Assembly: GCA_021202775.1 (NCBI GenBank)
Contig: JAJQCJ010000109.1
Span: 1-64,000, forward strand
Length of the DNA stretch: 64,000 nucleotides
Direction of reading: 5' to 3'
Source: Clostridiales bacterium
GTDB taxonomy: Bacteria > Bacillota > Clostridia > Oscillospirales > Oscillospiraceae
The notes under the pieces were generated by a model. That model was given only the letters and a program-made list of their open reading frames with translations. It did not search any database and was not told the origin of the DNA. Both the position numbers and the translations under genes were made by a program. How positions within the stretch are numbered: position 1 is the first letter of the stretch; every line of letters begins with the position of its first letter. Below are positions 50,893 to 60,900 of this stretch, one piece after another.

Positions 50893-51867
50893 ATGGAAGA
50901 AAAACTGAATCTGACGACAGAATGGGATAAGGTGTTCCCCAAAAGCGACAAGGTGAACCACCGCAAAGTCACCTTCCACAACCGTTACGGCATCACCCTG
51001 GCCGCTGACCTCTACGAGCCGAAGGAGGCGGCGGGGCCCCTCCCCGCCATCGCCGTCTGCGGCCCCTTCGGCGCGGTGAAGGAGCAGTCCTCCGGCCTGT
51101 ACGCCCAGACCATGGCGGAGCGGGGCTTCCTGACGGTGGCCTTTGACCCCTCCTACACCGGAGAGAGTGGCGGCACCCCCCGCTACATGGCCTCCCCGGA
51201 CATCAACACTGAGGACTTCATGGCGGCGGTGGACTTCCTCTCGGTTCAGGACAACGTGGACCCGGAGAAGATCGGCATCATCGGCATTTGCGGCTGGGGC
51301 GGCATGGCGTTGAACGCTGCGGCCCTGGACACCCGCATCAAGGTCACCGTCGCCTCCACCATGTACGACATGACCCGCGTCAACGCCAACGGCTACTTTG
51401 ACAGCGAGGACAGCGAGGAGGTCCGGTATGAGAAGCGCAAGGCCCTCTGCGCCCAGCGCATTGCCGACTACAAGAGCGGCAGCTACGCCCTGGGCGGCGG
51501 CGTGGTGGACCCCCTGCCGGAGGATGCGCCCTTCTTCGTGAAGGACTATTACGATTATTACAAGACGAAACGGGGCTATCACCCCCGCAGCCTGAACTCC
51601 AACGGCGGCTGGAACGTGACGGGCTGCCAGTCCTTTATGAATATGCCCATTTTACAGTACAGCCAGGAAATCAGGAACGCCGTCCTCGTCATCCACGGGG
51701 AGAAGGCCCACTCCTGCTATTTCAGCCGGGACGCCTTCCAAAAGCTCACCGGCGACAACAAGGAGCTGCTGATCATCCCCGGCGCGGTGCACACCGACCT
51801 GTATGACCGGATGGACGTGATCCCCTTCGACAAGATCGAAGCCTTCATGAAGGAGTACATGGGGTAA
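50893..51867 (+). CDS. Alpha/beta hydrolase (YcjY-like)
   Basis: 324 residues from ATG 50893 (GAGG nine bases before); ATG 50872 is an alternative with no site. Alpha/beta hydrolase fold, dienelactone hydrolase-like, with ICGPFGAVKEQSSGLYAQTMAERGF, the elbow GICGWGGMALNAAAL and C-terminal His in GAVHTDLYDR. The nucleophile elbow has Cys where Ser is normal, a known variation in this subgroup. Last gene of the operon, before a bidirectional terminator. Confidence 0.85.
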   Translation: MEEKLNLTTEWDKVFPKSDKVNHRKVTFHNRYGITLAADLYEPKEAAGPLPAIAVCGPFGAVKEQSSGLYAQTMAERGFLTVAFDPSYTGESGGTPRYMASPDINTEDFMAAVDFLSVQDNVDPEKIGIIGICGWGGMALNAAALDTRIKVTVASTMYDMTRVNANGYFDSEDSEEVRYEKRKALCAQRIADYKSGSYALGGGVVDPLPEDAPFFVKDYYDYYKTKRGYHPRSLNSNGGWNVTGCQSFMNMPILQYSQEIRNAVLVIHGEKAHSCYFSRDAFQKLTGDNKELLIIPGAVHTDLYDRMDVIPFDKIEAFMKEYMG

Positions 51868-51902
51868 AAAGTTTCTCAGCCTTCCGCAAATTCCGTAGAT
51901 TA

Positions 51903-51958
51903 ACGCAAAAATGCCCGCACGTCCGGTGAAAACATCCGGATGTGCGGGATTTTTGCGT
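51903..51958. terminator. Bidirectional terminator between convergent operons
   Basis: ACGCAAAAAT and CCCGCAC, TCCG pair with CGGA, GTGCGGG and ATTTTTGCGT. A-run and T-run flank the stem, so it works in both directions. Confidence 0.9.
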
Positions 51959-51974
51959 CTTGGATAAACCTGAC

Positions 51975-53279
51975 TTAGCTGAGGCCCACGAACATCTTTT
52001 GCAGGCAGTTGTACAGTGCCAGATGCCAGGAACCGATGGAGTGATACCGCATGGGGAGGATGTCAAAGGAGGTGTTGACCCCCTCGGTCAGCCGCGGCTC
52101 CACCTCCAGCAGATCCGCGTAATCCTCGATCTGTCCGGGCAGGGCGAAGTCGAAGTTGCCGCTGGTGACATAGAGGTAATGGATGGAATAGTCCGCAAAT
52201 TCCTCCGACTGCAGCGTCTCCTGGAAGTACTCCGCCGTGGTGCGGCTGCCGCTGAAGGTGCCGAACCAGGAGAAGTAATCCAGACTGCCGCAGAAGGCGG
52301 AGTGATAGGTGGTCACAGCCCCCCGGGACAGACCGGCGAAGGCCCGGTGGTCCCGGCTGGCGGTGAAGCCCTCCTCGTCACAGCTCTCCGCATAGGTGGA
52401 ATAGGTGGATTCAATGGCGGGCATCAGGTCGTTGCGCAGTTCCTCCCGGAAGGAGTAGGTCAGGGCGTCCAGACCGTCGGCGCAGTCGTCCTCCACGTAG
52501 AAGGTGGGGGTCACGATGATCAGCGGCTCGATGTCCCCATTTGCGATCATGTTGTCGATCATAGTCTTGTTATAGGCGTGGGTCACCAGCCAGTAGGCTT
52601 CATCGTCCCCGGTGCCGTGCATCAGGTAGAGGATGTTGTACTGCTGGCTTTCGTCATAGCCGTAGGGCAGGTAGACGTAGGCGGTTTTTTCCACGTCCCG
52701 CTGGTCGGTGGCGTAGGCCTTTGTCTGATAGGTGAACGCCTCCACCGTGCCGGGCTGGTCGCAGTCCACGCTGTCATAGGCGGAAGGCACCGCCCACAGC
52801 TCCGTCTGAGCGGCGCCCTGGGTGTTCTTGTCGATGGCCACGTTCACCATCCAGTAGGCCAGAACGGCCACGACGATGACGGCCAGGGCCACGGCGGGGG
52901 CGAGCCCCCCTTTCCGCAGCCCCTGATGCTGCCGGATGGCGAACACCGTCCCCAGGACGGCCCCCAGCAGGGCGGCGGCGGCCTGAATGGCGAAGCCGAA
53001 GTTGAACAGGGTGGTCTCCAGATAATTGGTCAGGGAAAAGAGGACGATACAGCCCACCACGTCCGCCAGCAGCAGCCAGGGGGCCCGGCTTTTCCAGGCG
53101 ATGCAGGCCACCAGAATCAGCAGCGCCTCTACGATGCACATGGTGACCAGGGGCAGGGCCTTCCCCAAAAGGGCATACCGCACCACCTGGACGCACCCCA
53201 CCAGCGAAATTGCCGCCAGTGCCAGGGCGGTGATGCGGTCACAGAGCAGCGCGGCGCGCCATCTTGCTGTTATCTTCAT
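51975..53279 (-). CDS. Membrane-anchored CE1-like esterase
   Basis: 434 residues from ATG 53279 (GGAGAGG upstream). Four or five membrane helices occupy about residues 10-150. A CE1/feruloyl-esterase-like domain (about 180-430) follows with the oxyanion region YLMHGTGDDEAYWL, the nucleophile elbow FAGLSRGAVTT and a C-terminal His in GSWHLALYNCL. It would act outside the cell, removing acyl groups (acetyl or feruloyl) from plant polysaccharide side chains. Last gene of the glycoside cluster. Confidence 0.85.
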   Translation of the reverse strand: MKITARWRAALLCDRITALALAAISLVGCVQVVRYALLGKALPLVTMCIVEALLILVACIAWKSRAPWLLLADVVGCIVLFSLTNYLETTLFNFGFAIQAAAALLGAVLGTVFAIRQHQGLRKGGLAPAVALAVIVVAVLAYWMVNVAIDKNTQGAAQTELWAVPSAYDSVDCDQPGTVEAFTYQTKAYATDQRDVEKTAYVYLPYGYDESQQYNILYLMHGTGDDEAYWLVTHAYNKTMIDNMIANGDIEPLIIVTPTFYVEDDCADGLDALTYSFREELRNDLMPAIESTYSTYAESCDEEGFTASRDHRAFAGLSRGAVTTYHSAFCGSLDYFSWFGTFSGSRTTAEYFQETLQSEEFADYSIHYLYVTSGNFDFALPGQIEDYADLLEVEPRLTEGVNTSFDILPMRYHSIGSWHLALYNCLQKMFVGLS

Positions 53280-53435
53280 ACGTTGCACCTCTCCTTCTGC
53301 GTTTCTCGGTTTCATTGTACAGACTCGGACGCTCCGGAACGGCGCATGCTCCCCCGACGCCGGCAAAGCGGCGGCCGGGAGAGTGCGCTCGAACGCATGG
53401 GAAGCGTATCAGGTTTTTCAGAAGGACGGAGCAGT

Positions 53436-54881
53436 TTACGCCTGCTTCTTCCGCTCCGCGATGGCGGCCTGCTCGGCGGGCAGGTTCTTCTCCACGGTGA
53501 ACAGGAGTACCAGGAGGGCGTCCGCGGCGAAGGCGATGGTTTCCACCCAGATGTAGCTGATGCTGATGGTGGACTGAACGGCAGCGGTCTGTGCGGCTGC
53601 GGCGGCGTCATAGCCGGAGCCCAGCATGGCCATGAACACGGCGTTCATGATGGGGGTGGAGGCCACCATCAGGGAGCTGTAAATGCTCATGGTCAGGCCG
53701 TCGGTGCGGATGCCGTTCTTGAACTCGATATGGTCGATGACGTCGGCCAGCATGGCCAAAATCAGGTAGCAGGCGGGGGAGGAGCCCAGGCACTTCAGCG
53801 CCACGCCGATGGCCACCGGCACGATGTTGCCGCCGCCCATGCCGGCGATGACGCCGCCTACAACGCCCAGCACCATGCCGGCGAAGCAGAGGTTCCGCTT
53901 GCCAAACTTGTTGGCCAGGGGCACCACAAACAGGGCGGCCACCGCCATGGGAATGGCGCCCATGACGCTGAGCAGGGTCTGGGCTACGCCCCAGTCGCCG
54001 CCCAGGGGGGTGGCGTCGATAACCCACTGGCAGAAGTAGCTCATGGAGCCGTTCTTCATGGCACCGGCCCACTGGAACACCATGTAGAACAGGATGGTGA
54101 CCCACCACCATTTCTCGCTGGTGACGGCCTTCAGCTGCTGGCCCAGCGGGGGCGCGGCGTTCTCCTGGGTGTCCCCGGAGGTCATATTTTCCTCGGTGAC
54201 ACGCTCACGGGTGAACTTATACTGGAGGAAGATGGTCAGGGCGGAGAAGATGGCGATGGCCAGCATCACCAGGAACCACATGGGCTGGCTGTTGCCCATG
54301 ACGTTGGACACCAGGATGGGGAAGATCATGGAGCCAACGCCCATGACGCCCAGACCGGCGATGTTGGTGAAGGAGGCCAGAGAACCGCGCTGCTGGCTGT
54401 TCCGGGTGGAGACAGGCACCAGGGTGGAATTGGCGGTGTTGTAGATGGGATAGGCTACCGCGTAATAGAGGTTGTAGGCGATGGCGATCCACACCATCTT
54501 CGCCGTCTCATTCTGGAAGGGGACGACGAACATCAGCAGGCTGGCCACCGACAGGGTCAGGGCGGACAGCAGCACCCAGGGACGGGCCTTGCCGGCCAGG
54601 CAGCGGGTGCGCTCGATGAGCTGGCCCACGATCAGGTTGGCCGCCACGATGAGGATGGTGGATACCAGCTGCAGGGCGGACAGGAAGCTGGTGTCCAGCA
54701 GCAGCACGTCGGTGAAGTACTTGTTCAGGAAGCTGGTGAAGATACCGGAGGACAGCAGTGCGCCGAAGGGGCCGATCAGATAGCCCATCAGCATTTCCGG
54801 CATTTTTACGTCATCGGTCTTGATGGCAGAGGCGGCCAGAGGGGTGCTCCAGAAACCGCCTTTTTCGGTTTGTTTGCTCAT
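53436..54881 (-). CDS. GPH-family sugar:cation symporter
   Basis: 481 residues from ATG 54881 (AAAGGAATT upstream). Twelve hydrophobic segments; MGYLIGPFGALLSSGIFTSFLNKYFTDVL, LIERTRCLAGKARPWVLLSA and MLADVIDHIEFKNGIRTDG are the glycoside-pentoside-hexuronide (MelB/XynP/GusB) signatures. It probably imports a glycoside or short oligosaccharide with Na+ or H+ for the GH2 and other enzymes encoded beside it. Confidence 0.92.
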   Translation of the reverse strand: MSKQTEKGGFWSTPLAASAIKTDDVKMPEMLMGYLIGPFGALLSSGIFTSFLNKYFTDVLLLDTSFLSALQLVSTILIVAANLIVGQLIERTRCLAGKARPWVLLSALTLSVASLLMFVVPFQNETAKMVWIAIAYNLYYAVAYPIYNTANSTLVPVSTRNSQQRGSLASFTNIAGLGVMGVGSMIFPILVSNVMGNSQPMWFLVMLAIAIFSALTIFLQYKFTRERVTEENMTSGDTQENAAPPLGQQLKAVTSEKWWWVTILFYMVFQWAGAMKNGSMSYFCQWVIDATPLGGDWGVAQTLLSVMGAIPMAVAALFVVPLANKFGKRNLCFAGMVLGVVGGVIAGMGGGNIVPVAIGVALKCLGSSPACYLILAMLADVIDHIEFKNGIRTDGLTMSIYSSLMVASTPIMNAVFMAMLGSGYDAAAAAQTAAVQSTISISYIWVETIAFAADALLVLLFTVEKNLPAEQAAIAERKKQA

Positions 54882-54960
54882 GTGACAACAATTCCTTTCC
54901 ATTTCCGTTTGGGGCCGGCGCAGGCGGAGGGCGTTCCGCCGCCTGCGCCCAGCTCCTGAC

Positions 54961-54983
54961 GGGGCAGGCAGGGGGCCTGCCCC
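54961..54983. other. GC-rich hairpin between GH2 and transporter genes
   Basis: GGGGCAGGC pairs with GCCTGCCCC across 5 bases. On the operon (minus) strand no T-run follows, so it is more likely an mRNA-stability hairpin than a terminator. Confidence 0.5.
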
Positions 54984-54999
54984 GTTTCTTACGCCGTAC

Positions 55000-57381
55000 T
55001 TATTCGGCGGCTGCCAACGGCAGCTCTGCCGCCGCCTGCCGTACACCGTCGGAGGCCGTCACCGTCACCGGGCCGGTTCCGTCCGCCTGCACCACGGCCA
55101 GCGCCCGGCCGTAGTAGGTGTCGGTGTCCTCTTTCAGGAATCCGTCAGGATTGTAGGGGCAGGCGTGGCCCAGGCCCAGCAGCCTGCCGCCGGTGACCTG
55201 CACCCGGATGCGATGGCGCTCCAGAGGTTTCACGTTGCCCTCGGTGTCGGTGTAGCACAGGTTCAGGAAGGCCAGTCCCTCAGGCCGCACCGTCTCCCGC
55301 TCCGGGGTCAGCCGGAGCTGCGTCTCCGACGAGCCGGTGGTCAGGGCGCTGCGGCCGATCTCCCGGCCCGACCGATTGTAGGCTACGGCGGTCAGGGTGC
55401 CGGGCTGATAGGTGATGCGGAACTGCACGCGGCTGTCGTTTTTCCGGGCCTTCCTGCCCAAGCTTTCCCCGTTCAGCAGCAGCTCCACTGCGGCGGCCCG
55501 GGTGTATACCTCCACGTTGGCCTCCTTGCCTTCACAGCCCTGCCAGTTCCAGGAGGACATGGTGTCGGTCATCTTCCAGGAGGAGGGGGAGTGCTTCTCC
55601 CCAGTGTGGTTTACCGGACGGACGGCAATCACCGGCCCGTCCTCCAGGCCAAAGGCCACCTTGGTATAATCGGCCTCCCCCAGAGGGGTGCCGATCAGGT
55701 CGATGCGTCCGCTGCCTGCGGCCAGCCATTCCACGCCGTGGTCGAAACTGGGGGCATAGTCCTGATACTCCCAGGCGCCGATGCCCACCTCGCCCAGGTA
55801 ATCCATGCCGGCCCAGACGAAGTCGCCGATGAGCCGGGGCTCATCCTTGGCCAGCTCCCAGAACTGATAGGCGTCGGAGCAGAAGGTCTCGCTGCCCAGA
55901 ATCAGCCGGTTGGGATACTTTTTCAGGTCGTGTTTGTAGCGCTTGATGCCGTAGTTGTAGCCCGCCATGTCCATGGCGGCGAAGGCGTCCCGGGTCTTGA
56001 CGTCGCAGCCGTGGAGGGTGGCGCCGGTTTTCATGGTGCCGCTGCCCAGGAGGCCCGCCAGGTCATTGAAGAACTGGCTGCCCACCGCTTTGGGTTTCTC
56101 CACATCGGCCTGCTTCTCGGCCTTGTCGTCGCTGTACACGCCGAAGCCCATGGAGCTGAGGAAGTTGAAGAAAATGTTGATGCCGCAGGTCACCGGACGG
56201 GTGCCGTCCAGATCGTGCAGGAAGTCAGTCATCTGCCGGGTCAGGGCGATGCCCTTCTTTTGGGCGGTCTCGGAGACCTCGTTGCCGGTGGAGTACAGAA
56301 TCACGGAGGGGTGGTTATAGTCCTTCTCCACCATGGCTGTCAGGTCCTGCTGCCACCACTCCTCAAAGTAGGTCACATAGTCGTGCTTCGTCTTGTGGAT
56401 GTACCAGCAGTCCACGAACTCGTCCATCACCAGCATTCCCAGCCGGTCGCAGGCGTCCAGCAGGGCCTTGGAGCAGGGGTTGTGGGCGGAGCGGATGGCG
56501 TTGTACCCGTTCTCCTGGAGGAGGCGAATCTTCCGCTCCTCCGCCTCCGGGTAGGCGCAGGCCCCCAGAACGCCGTTGTCGTGGTGGATGCAGGCCCCCC
56601 GGAGGATGACCCGCTGCCCGTTCAGGGTGAAGCCGTCCTTTGGCCCCCAGGCCAGGGTGCGGATGCCGAAGCTGGTCTCCGCCGTATCCCCGGCGAAGGT
56701 GGCCCGGCAGGTGTAGAGGTTGGGGTTCTCCGGGCTCCACAGCTTGGCCCCCCGCAGGGTGGCGCGGAACACTGCCTTGCCATTGGACGGGCCCTCAAAG
56801 GCAGCCACCTGCCGCCCACCCTCCAGAATCTGCACCGAGACGGTGCCGGTGCCTTTGGTGTTTACGGTGATCTCCACCTGGGCGGGGTCGATGCCCAGGG
56901 TTTTCACCCGGATGGCGTTGGGGGGCAGGTAGTCCGCCCCTTCGGACAGGTAGAGCCACACGGGCCGGTACAGCCCAGAGCCGGAGTACCACCGGCTGTT
57001 GGGCTGGTCGGCGTTCCGGGCCACCACCTCCAGGGTGTTGGCCTGGCCGCAGCGGAGCTTCTCCGTCAGGTCCACGTAGAAGTTGCTGTAGCCGTAGGGG
57101 CGGAAGCCCACCTGCTCCCCGTTCAGGAACACGGTGCCGTTGTGGTAGACCCCTTCCAGCTCCAGCACGGCGGCCTTCCCCCGCCAGTCCTCCGGCACGT
57201 CCAGAGTGCGGGTATAGCGGTAGTCATGACCTTCGAACCAGCCGGTGTTGGTGCCGCCGGGGCTTTGGGCGGTGCGGGGCTCCCCCAGCATGGCGTCGTG
57301 GGGCAGCGTCACCGGTTTGCCCGGCTCCTCTGTGCCCTCATGCTTCACCAGCCAGCCCCGGTTCAAATCAAACTTTTTCAT
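55000..57381 (-). CDS. Glycoside hydrolase family 2 enzyme (beta-galactosidase/glucuronidase type)
   Basis: 793 residues from ATG 57381. The jelly-roll domain (about 1-165) contains NRGWLVKHEG, TLPHDAML and RYTRTLDVPEDWRGK. An Ig-like domain follows, then the TIM barrel (about 265-560) with RGACIHHDNGVLGACAYPEAEE, the acid/base Glu in STGNEVSETA and nucleophile Glu in ILGSETFCSDAYQF. Two more beta domains form the C-terminus. No signal peptide, so it is cytoplasmic and acts on imported glycosides. Confidence 0.92.
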   Translation of the reverse strand: MKKFDLNRGWLVKHEGTEEPGKPVTLPHDAMLGEPRTAQSPGGTNTGWFEGHDYRYTRTLDVPEDWRGKAAVLELEGVYHNGTVFLNGEQVGFRPYGYSNFYVDLTEKLRCGQANTLEVVARNADQPNSRWYSGSGLYRPVWLYLSEGADYLPPNAIRVKTLGIDPAQVEITVNTKGTGTVSVQILEGGRQVAAFEGPSNGKAVFRATLRGAKLWSPENPNLYTCRATFAGDTAETSFGIRTLAWGPKDGFTLNGQRVILRGACIHHDNGVLGACAYPEAEERKIRLLQENGYNAIRSAHNPCSKALLDACDRLGMLVMDEFVDCWYIHKTKHDYVTYFEEWWQQDLTAMVEKDYNHPSVILYSTGNEVSETAQKKGIALTRQMTDFLHDLDGTRPVTCGINIFFNFLSSMGFGVYSDDKAEKQADVEKPKAVGSQFFNDLAGLLGSGTMKTGATLHGCDVKTRDAFAAMDMAGYNYGIKRYKHDLKKYPNRLILGSETFCSDAYQFWELAKDEPRLIGDFVWAGMDYLGEVGIGAWEYQDYAPSFDHGVEWLAAGSGRIDLIGTPLGEADYTKVAFGLEDGPVIAVRPVNHTGEKHSPSSWKMTDTMSSWNWQGCEGKEANVEVYTRAAAVELLLNGESLGRKARKNDSRVQFRITYQPGTLTAVAYNRSGREIGRSALTTGSSETQLRLTPERETVRPEGLAFLNLCYTDTEGNVKPLERHRIRVQVTGGRLLGLGHACPYNPDGFLKEDTDTYYGRALAVVQADGTGPVTVTASDGVRQAAAELPLAAAE

Positions 57382-57507
57382 GTGGTCTCCCCTTTGTAAG
57401 ATTTTTTCAGCGCTGCCTTGCGGCTCGCCATATGTATAGGCAAGCCCCCAGAAACAGATTGTTTGGGAGCTGCACAATACGGAACGGAAAGATTTACGGT
57501 TTCACAA

Positions 57508-57534
57508 CCCCCGGGCCGACAGGCGGCCCGGGGG
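57508..57534. other. Strong GC hairpin downstream of the small membrane protein gene
   Basis: CCCCCGGGCCG/CGGCCCGGGGG perfect 11-bp stem in the 177-base gap between the small membrane protein and GH2 genes. It lacks a T-run; it may slow or partly end transcription between the two. Confidence 0.5.
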
Positions 57535-57558
57535 CAGTGGTTGGGTTGGTTTAAGGTG

Positions 57559-57942
57559 TTACTTCTCCCACTTGAGGAAGGCTGCAACGATGTTGACCAG
57601 CATGGCGACGATGGCCACAGAGGCGAACACGATGTAGGAGACGATGGTGCTCATCTGGTCCAGACCGGAGATCACATAAGCGATCTGGTTGACCATGACG
57701 GAGGCGCTGGCCATGGCGGCGGCGCCGTTCAGGACGGTGTTGACCACCGGGGCCACCCCGGTCAGGAGGGGGATGTTCAGGAACAGGGGCACAAGCTCCA
57801 GCACCAGAGCCACCACCAGCAGAACGGTGGTCAGCGTGAGGGTGTACATGACGCTGTTGTAGGTAATCAGCGCCACCAGGGTCAGGATGGCGGCCAGGGC
57901 GGTCAGGTAAAAGCCGCCTGACTTGTTTGCAAAGATAGCCAT
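57559..57942 (-). CDS. Small four-helix membrane protein
   Basis: 127 residues with four hydrophobic helices (about 12-30, 35-57, 62-84 with polar breaks, and 98-122) and little loop. An AAGGAGG ribosome site overlaps the end region of the GH3 gene spacer (19 bases), so the two are co-expressed. It looks like the DUF-type companions seen next to membrane-bound GH3 enzymes in Clostridia. No function known; it might anchor or regulate the GH3 enzyme. Confidence 0.75.
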   Translation of the reverse strand: MAIFANKSGGFYLTALAAILTLVALITYNSVMYTLTLTTVLLVVALVLELVPLFLNIPLLTGVAPVVNTVLNGAAAMASASVMVNQIAYVISGLDQMSTIVSYIVFASVAIVAMLVNIVAAFLKWEK

Positions 57943-57961
57943 AGTTTCATCCTCCTTTTCT

Positions 57962-60900
57962 TCAGGAATCCTGCTGGCTCTTGGACTTGCGCAGGCTCAG
58001 CACCCACATGACCGCGCAGGCCAGGGTCAGGACGGCAGCGACGGCGATGGCGGCATAGCACGCGATCTGGAACCAGGTCAGCTGGGTGACGATCTCAGTA
58101 TTCTCGGTCAGGCCGTTCATGGCGTTGCTCTCCACGATGTTGTAGAGATAGTACTTGATGATCAGCTTCATCTGCTCCTGGAAGTAGGTATCCTGGGAGA
58201 TAGCGGTCTTGGAGGCGGACATATCGCCGATGTTGGAGGTGGCGTAAGCGGAGGAGGTCAGGCAGGCGCCGCCGCCGGCCGCAACGATGTCTCTCCAGTT
58301 CATGTAGTCCGCGCCGTTGATCATATCGGTGACCAGCCAGCCGGTGTAGCCCCATTCGTTCCGGACGATCTGGGTCATCAGGCCGGAGTGGGCGCTGGAG
58401 TAAACGGTGCCCACACGGTTGAAGGAGGTCATGACGCCGTCGGCCACGTTGGTGGACATGACGCCCTGGAAGGCACGCAGGTTGTTCTCACGGGCGGCCT
58501 GCTCGGTCATGAAGGTGGAGACGCCGGAGCGGTTGGTCTCCTGCTCGTTGAAGGCCAGGTGCTTGGGCTCCATCATCAGGCCCTTGGACTGGCCGCCGGT
58601 GCAGACGGCGATGCCCATCAGGTTGGTCAGCATGGAGTCCTCAGAATAGTACTCATGGTTCCGGGCGTTGTAGGGGGTGCGGTGCAGGTTCAGGCCGGGG
58701 GCGAAGAGGCTGCACTCGTTGGCCCATAGGCCGTCCTCACCGAACAGCTCGCCTTCCCGCTCCACCAGTTCGGTGTTAAAGGTGGCGGCCACCACAGGCT
58801 CGGTGGGCATGGTGTTCATGGACTCGGTGGCGTACTCATCGCTGGTGGAGACGTAGGTGGGATACTCGGAGTCGCTCTCGGTCCAACGGGTGGCGTAGCC
58901 GCCCACCTGGTCATAGGTGAAGCCCAGCGGGCCGTCGTTCGCATAGAGGCGGGGAAGGACGATGGAGTCAATGTTCTCAAAGTCGTCGCCGGCGTTGGCG
59001 ATGAACTGAATGGCCTCGTCCAGGGTGATCTGATCCAGCAGGAGATCCCACTGCTCATCGTCGAAGTCCACAGCGGAGGTGGTGCCGTCGTCGTTGATAA
59101 TCACCATGTCAAACAGCGTCAGGCCGTTATCCGCGCCCCAGGTGACGCCGTCGCCGTTCTCGTTCAGGGTATAGTTGCTGTTGGTCAGGCCAACCAGCAT
59201 CTCGTCGGTGGCGGTCAGGTCGGTGACGGTGCCCCAGCCGGTGCTCCAGTCGGAGCGGGTGAAGTACTCCACCACGTCCTCGTCATAGTAGCTGTTGATG
59301 TCCATATCCTGGAGGGCGTTCTCCACGTTCTCAGAATAGGTCTCGATGTCCTGGGTGTCCAGGGTCCAGAGGATGGCGTTGTCGGCGTTGATGACTTCCT
59401 CATCGGTGATGGTGGTCAGGCCGCTGGTGGTGCCCAGCTTGTTGGCCAGGACGTTGTTCAGGGCCTCATGGGCGCCGTTGCCGATGGCGAAGTAGTAGTC
59501 GCCGGCATCCAGCACCCACGCGCCGGTGGTGCCGTCGGCCTTGACCATATCCTCGTCATAGCTGCACATATACTCGGGGTCGAACTCCACCGTCACGGTG
59601 ACGGATTCGTTGGGCTCCAGAGTGTCGGTCTTGGTGAAGCCGATGAGCTGGATGGAGGACTTCTCCACGCCGCCATCGGTGTAGGGGGTCTGGACGTACA
59701 GCTGAACCACGGACTTGCCGGCCACATCACCGGTGTTGGTCACGGTCACGGTGGCGGTGCCGGTGCCGCCGATCTCCAGCGTCACATCGTCCAGGGTCTG
59801 CTCAAAGGTGGTGTAGGAGAGGCCATAGCCGAAGGGATAGGTCATTTCGTCTTCGTAGCTCCAGGCTTCTCCGGTGCTGGAGCCTTCGGTGGAGGTGGCG
59901 TTGCCCTGGCCAAGCACGCTGTCCTCATACCGGGTCTCATAATACTTGTAGCCAACGTAGATGCCCTCGGTCTCCACGATGTACCAGTCGCCCTTGTTGT
60001 CGCTGGTCAGGTCGCCCTCGCTGGACTGGGAGCTGTTGGTGTAGGTGTACACGCCGAAGTTCTGCATGGCGGGGGAGGAGGCGCTGTTGGTGGCATAGGT
60101 GTCAGACAAGTGGCCGGAGGGGTTCTCGTCACCGCTGAGGACGTCAGCCACGCCCAGGAAGCCGTTGACGCCGGGGAGGCCCACCCAGAGGATGGCGTCG
60201 ATCTCGTCGTCCTGCTTCAGCTCGTCAATTTCCATGGCGCAGTCGGAGTTGATGAGGACGATGACCCGGGTGCTGTGCTCCTTGGCCAGGGCAATCATGT
60301 CCCGCTCGTAGTCGGACAGGGCCAGGGGACGCTCAAAGCTGTCACCCTCGGTGCCGTTGACCATATCCACCTCGTAGTCGGCAGCCTCGGAGCTGTCGCG
60401 GGAGATGACCACCACGGCGACGGTGTCGTCGGCGGAGGCCAGCACATCGTCGGTGTACAGGGAGGCGGGAATCTCGCCTACCTGATAGGAGGAGGGGCTC
60501 TCATAGGTGGCGGTGAAGGAGGGGGTCAGGCCGTGGCCGGTGGCGCCGAAGCCTCTGCGGGCATAGGCCATGGCGGCATCGCTGGAATACAGGGCGATCA
60601 TGTCCTGATTCACGGTGAAGCCCTTGGCGGCCAGCGCTTCCTCGATGCCATAGGCGGTCTGGTCAGAATCCACGTCAGTGGAGGAGCCGATCATGCCGCC
60701 CAGGGTGGGGGTATGGGAGTTCATGCCCCAGAGGGTGACGGTCTCGGTGTCCTTGTCGATGGGCAGGGCGTCGTTGTTGTTCTTCAGAAGGACGCTGCCT
60801 TCCTCGGAGATCTGCTCTGCCAGTTCATTCTTGGCGGCCACCAGGTCGGCCACAGAGGTGAACTCGGATTCGTAATAGATGGCGTCCGCAACGCTGGCGC

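Noticed and set aside
51942-54959. A 1005-residue plus-strand ORF
   Set aside because: Antisense shadow of the CE1-like esterase and the GPH transporter; composition is typical of reverse-strand high-GC reading.
55165-57399. A 744-residue plus-strand ORF, and the similar one at 59468-61060
   Set aside because: Antisense shadows of GH2 and GH3, which have catalytic motifs in the right order.
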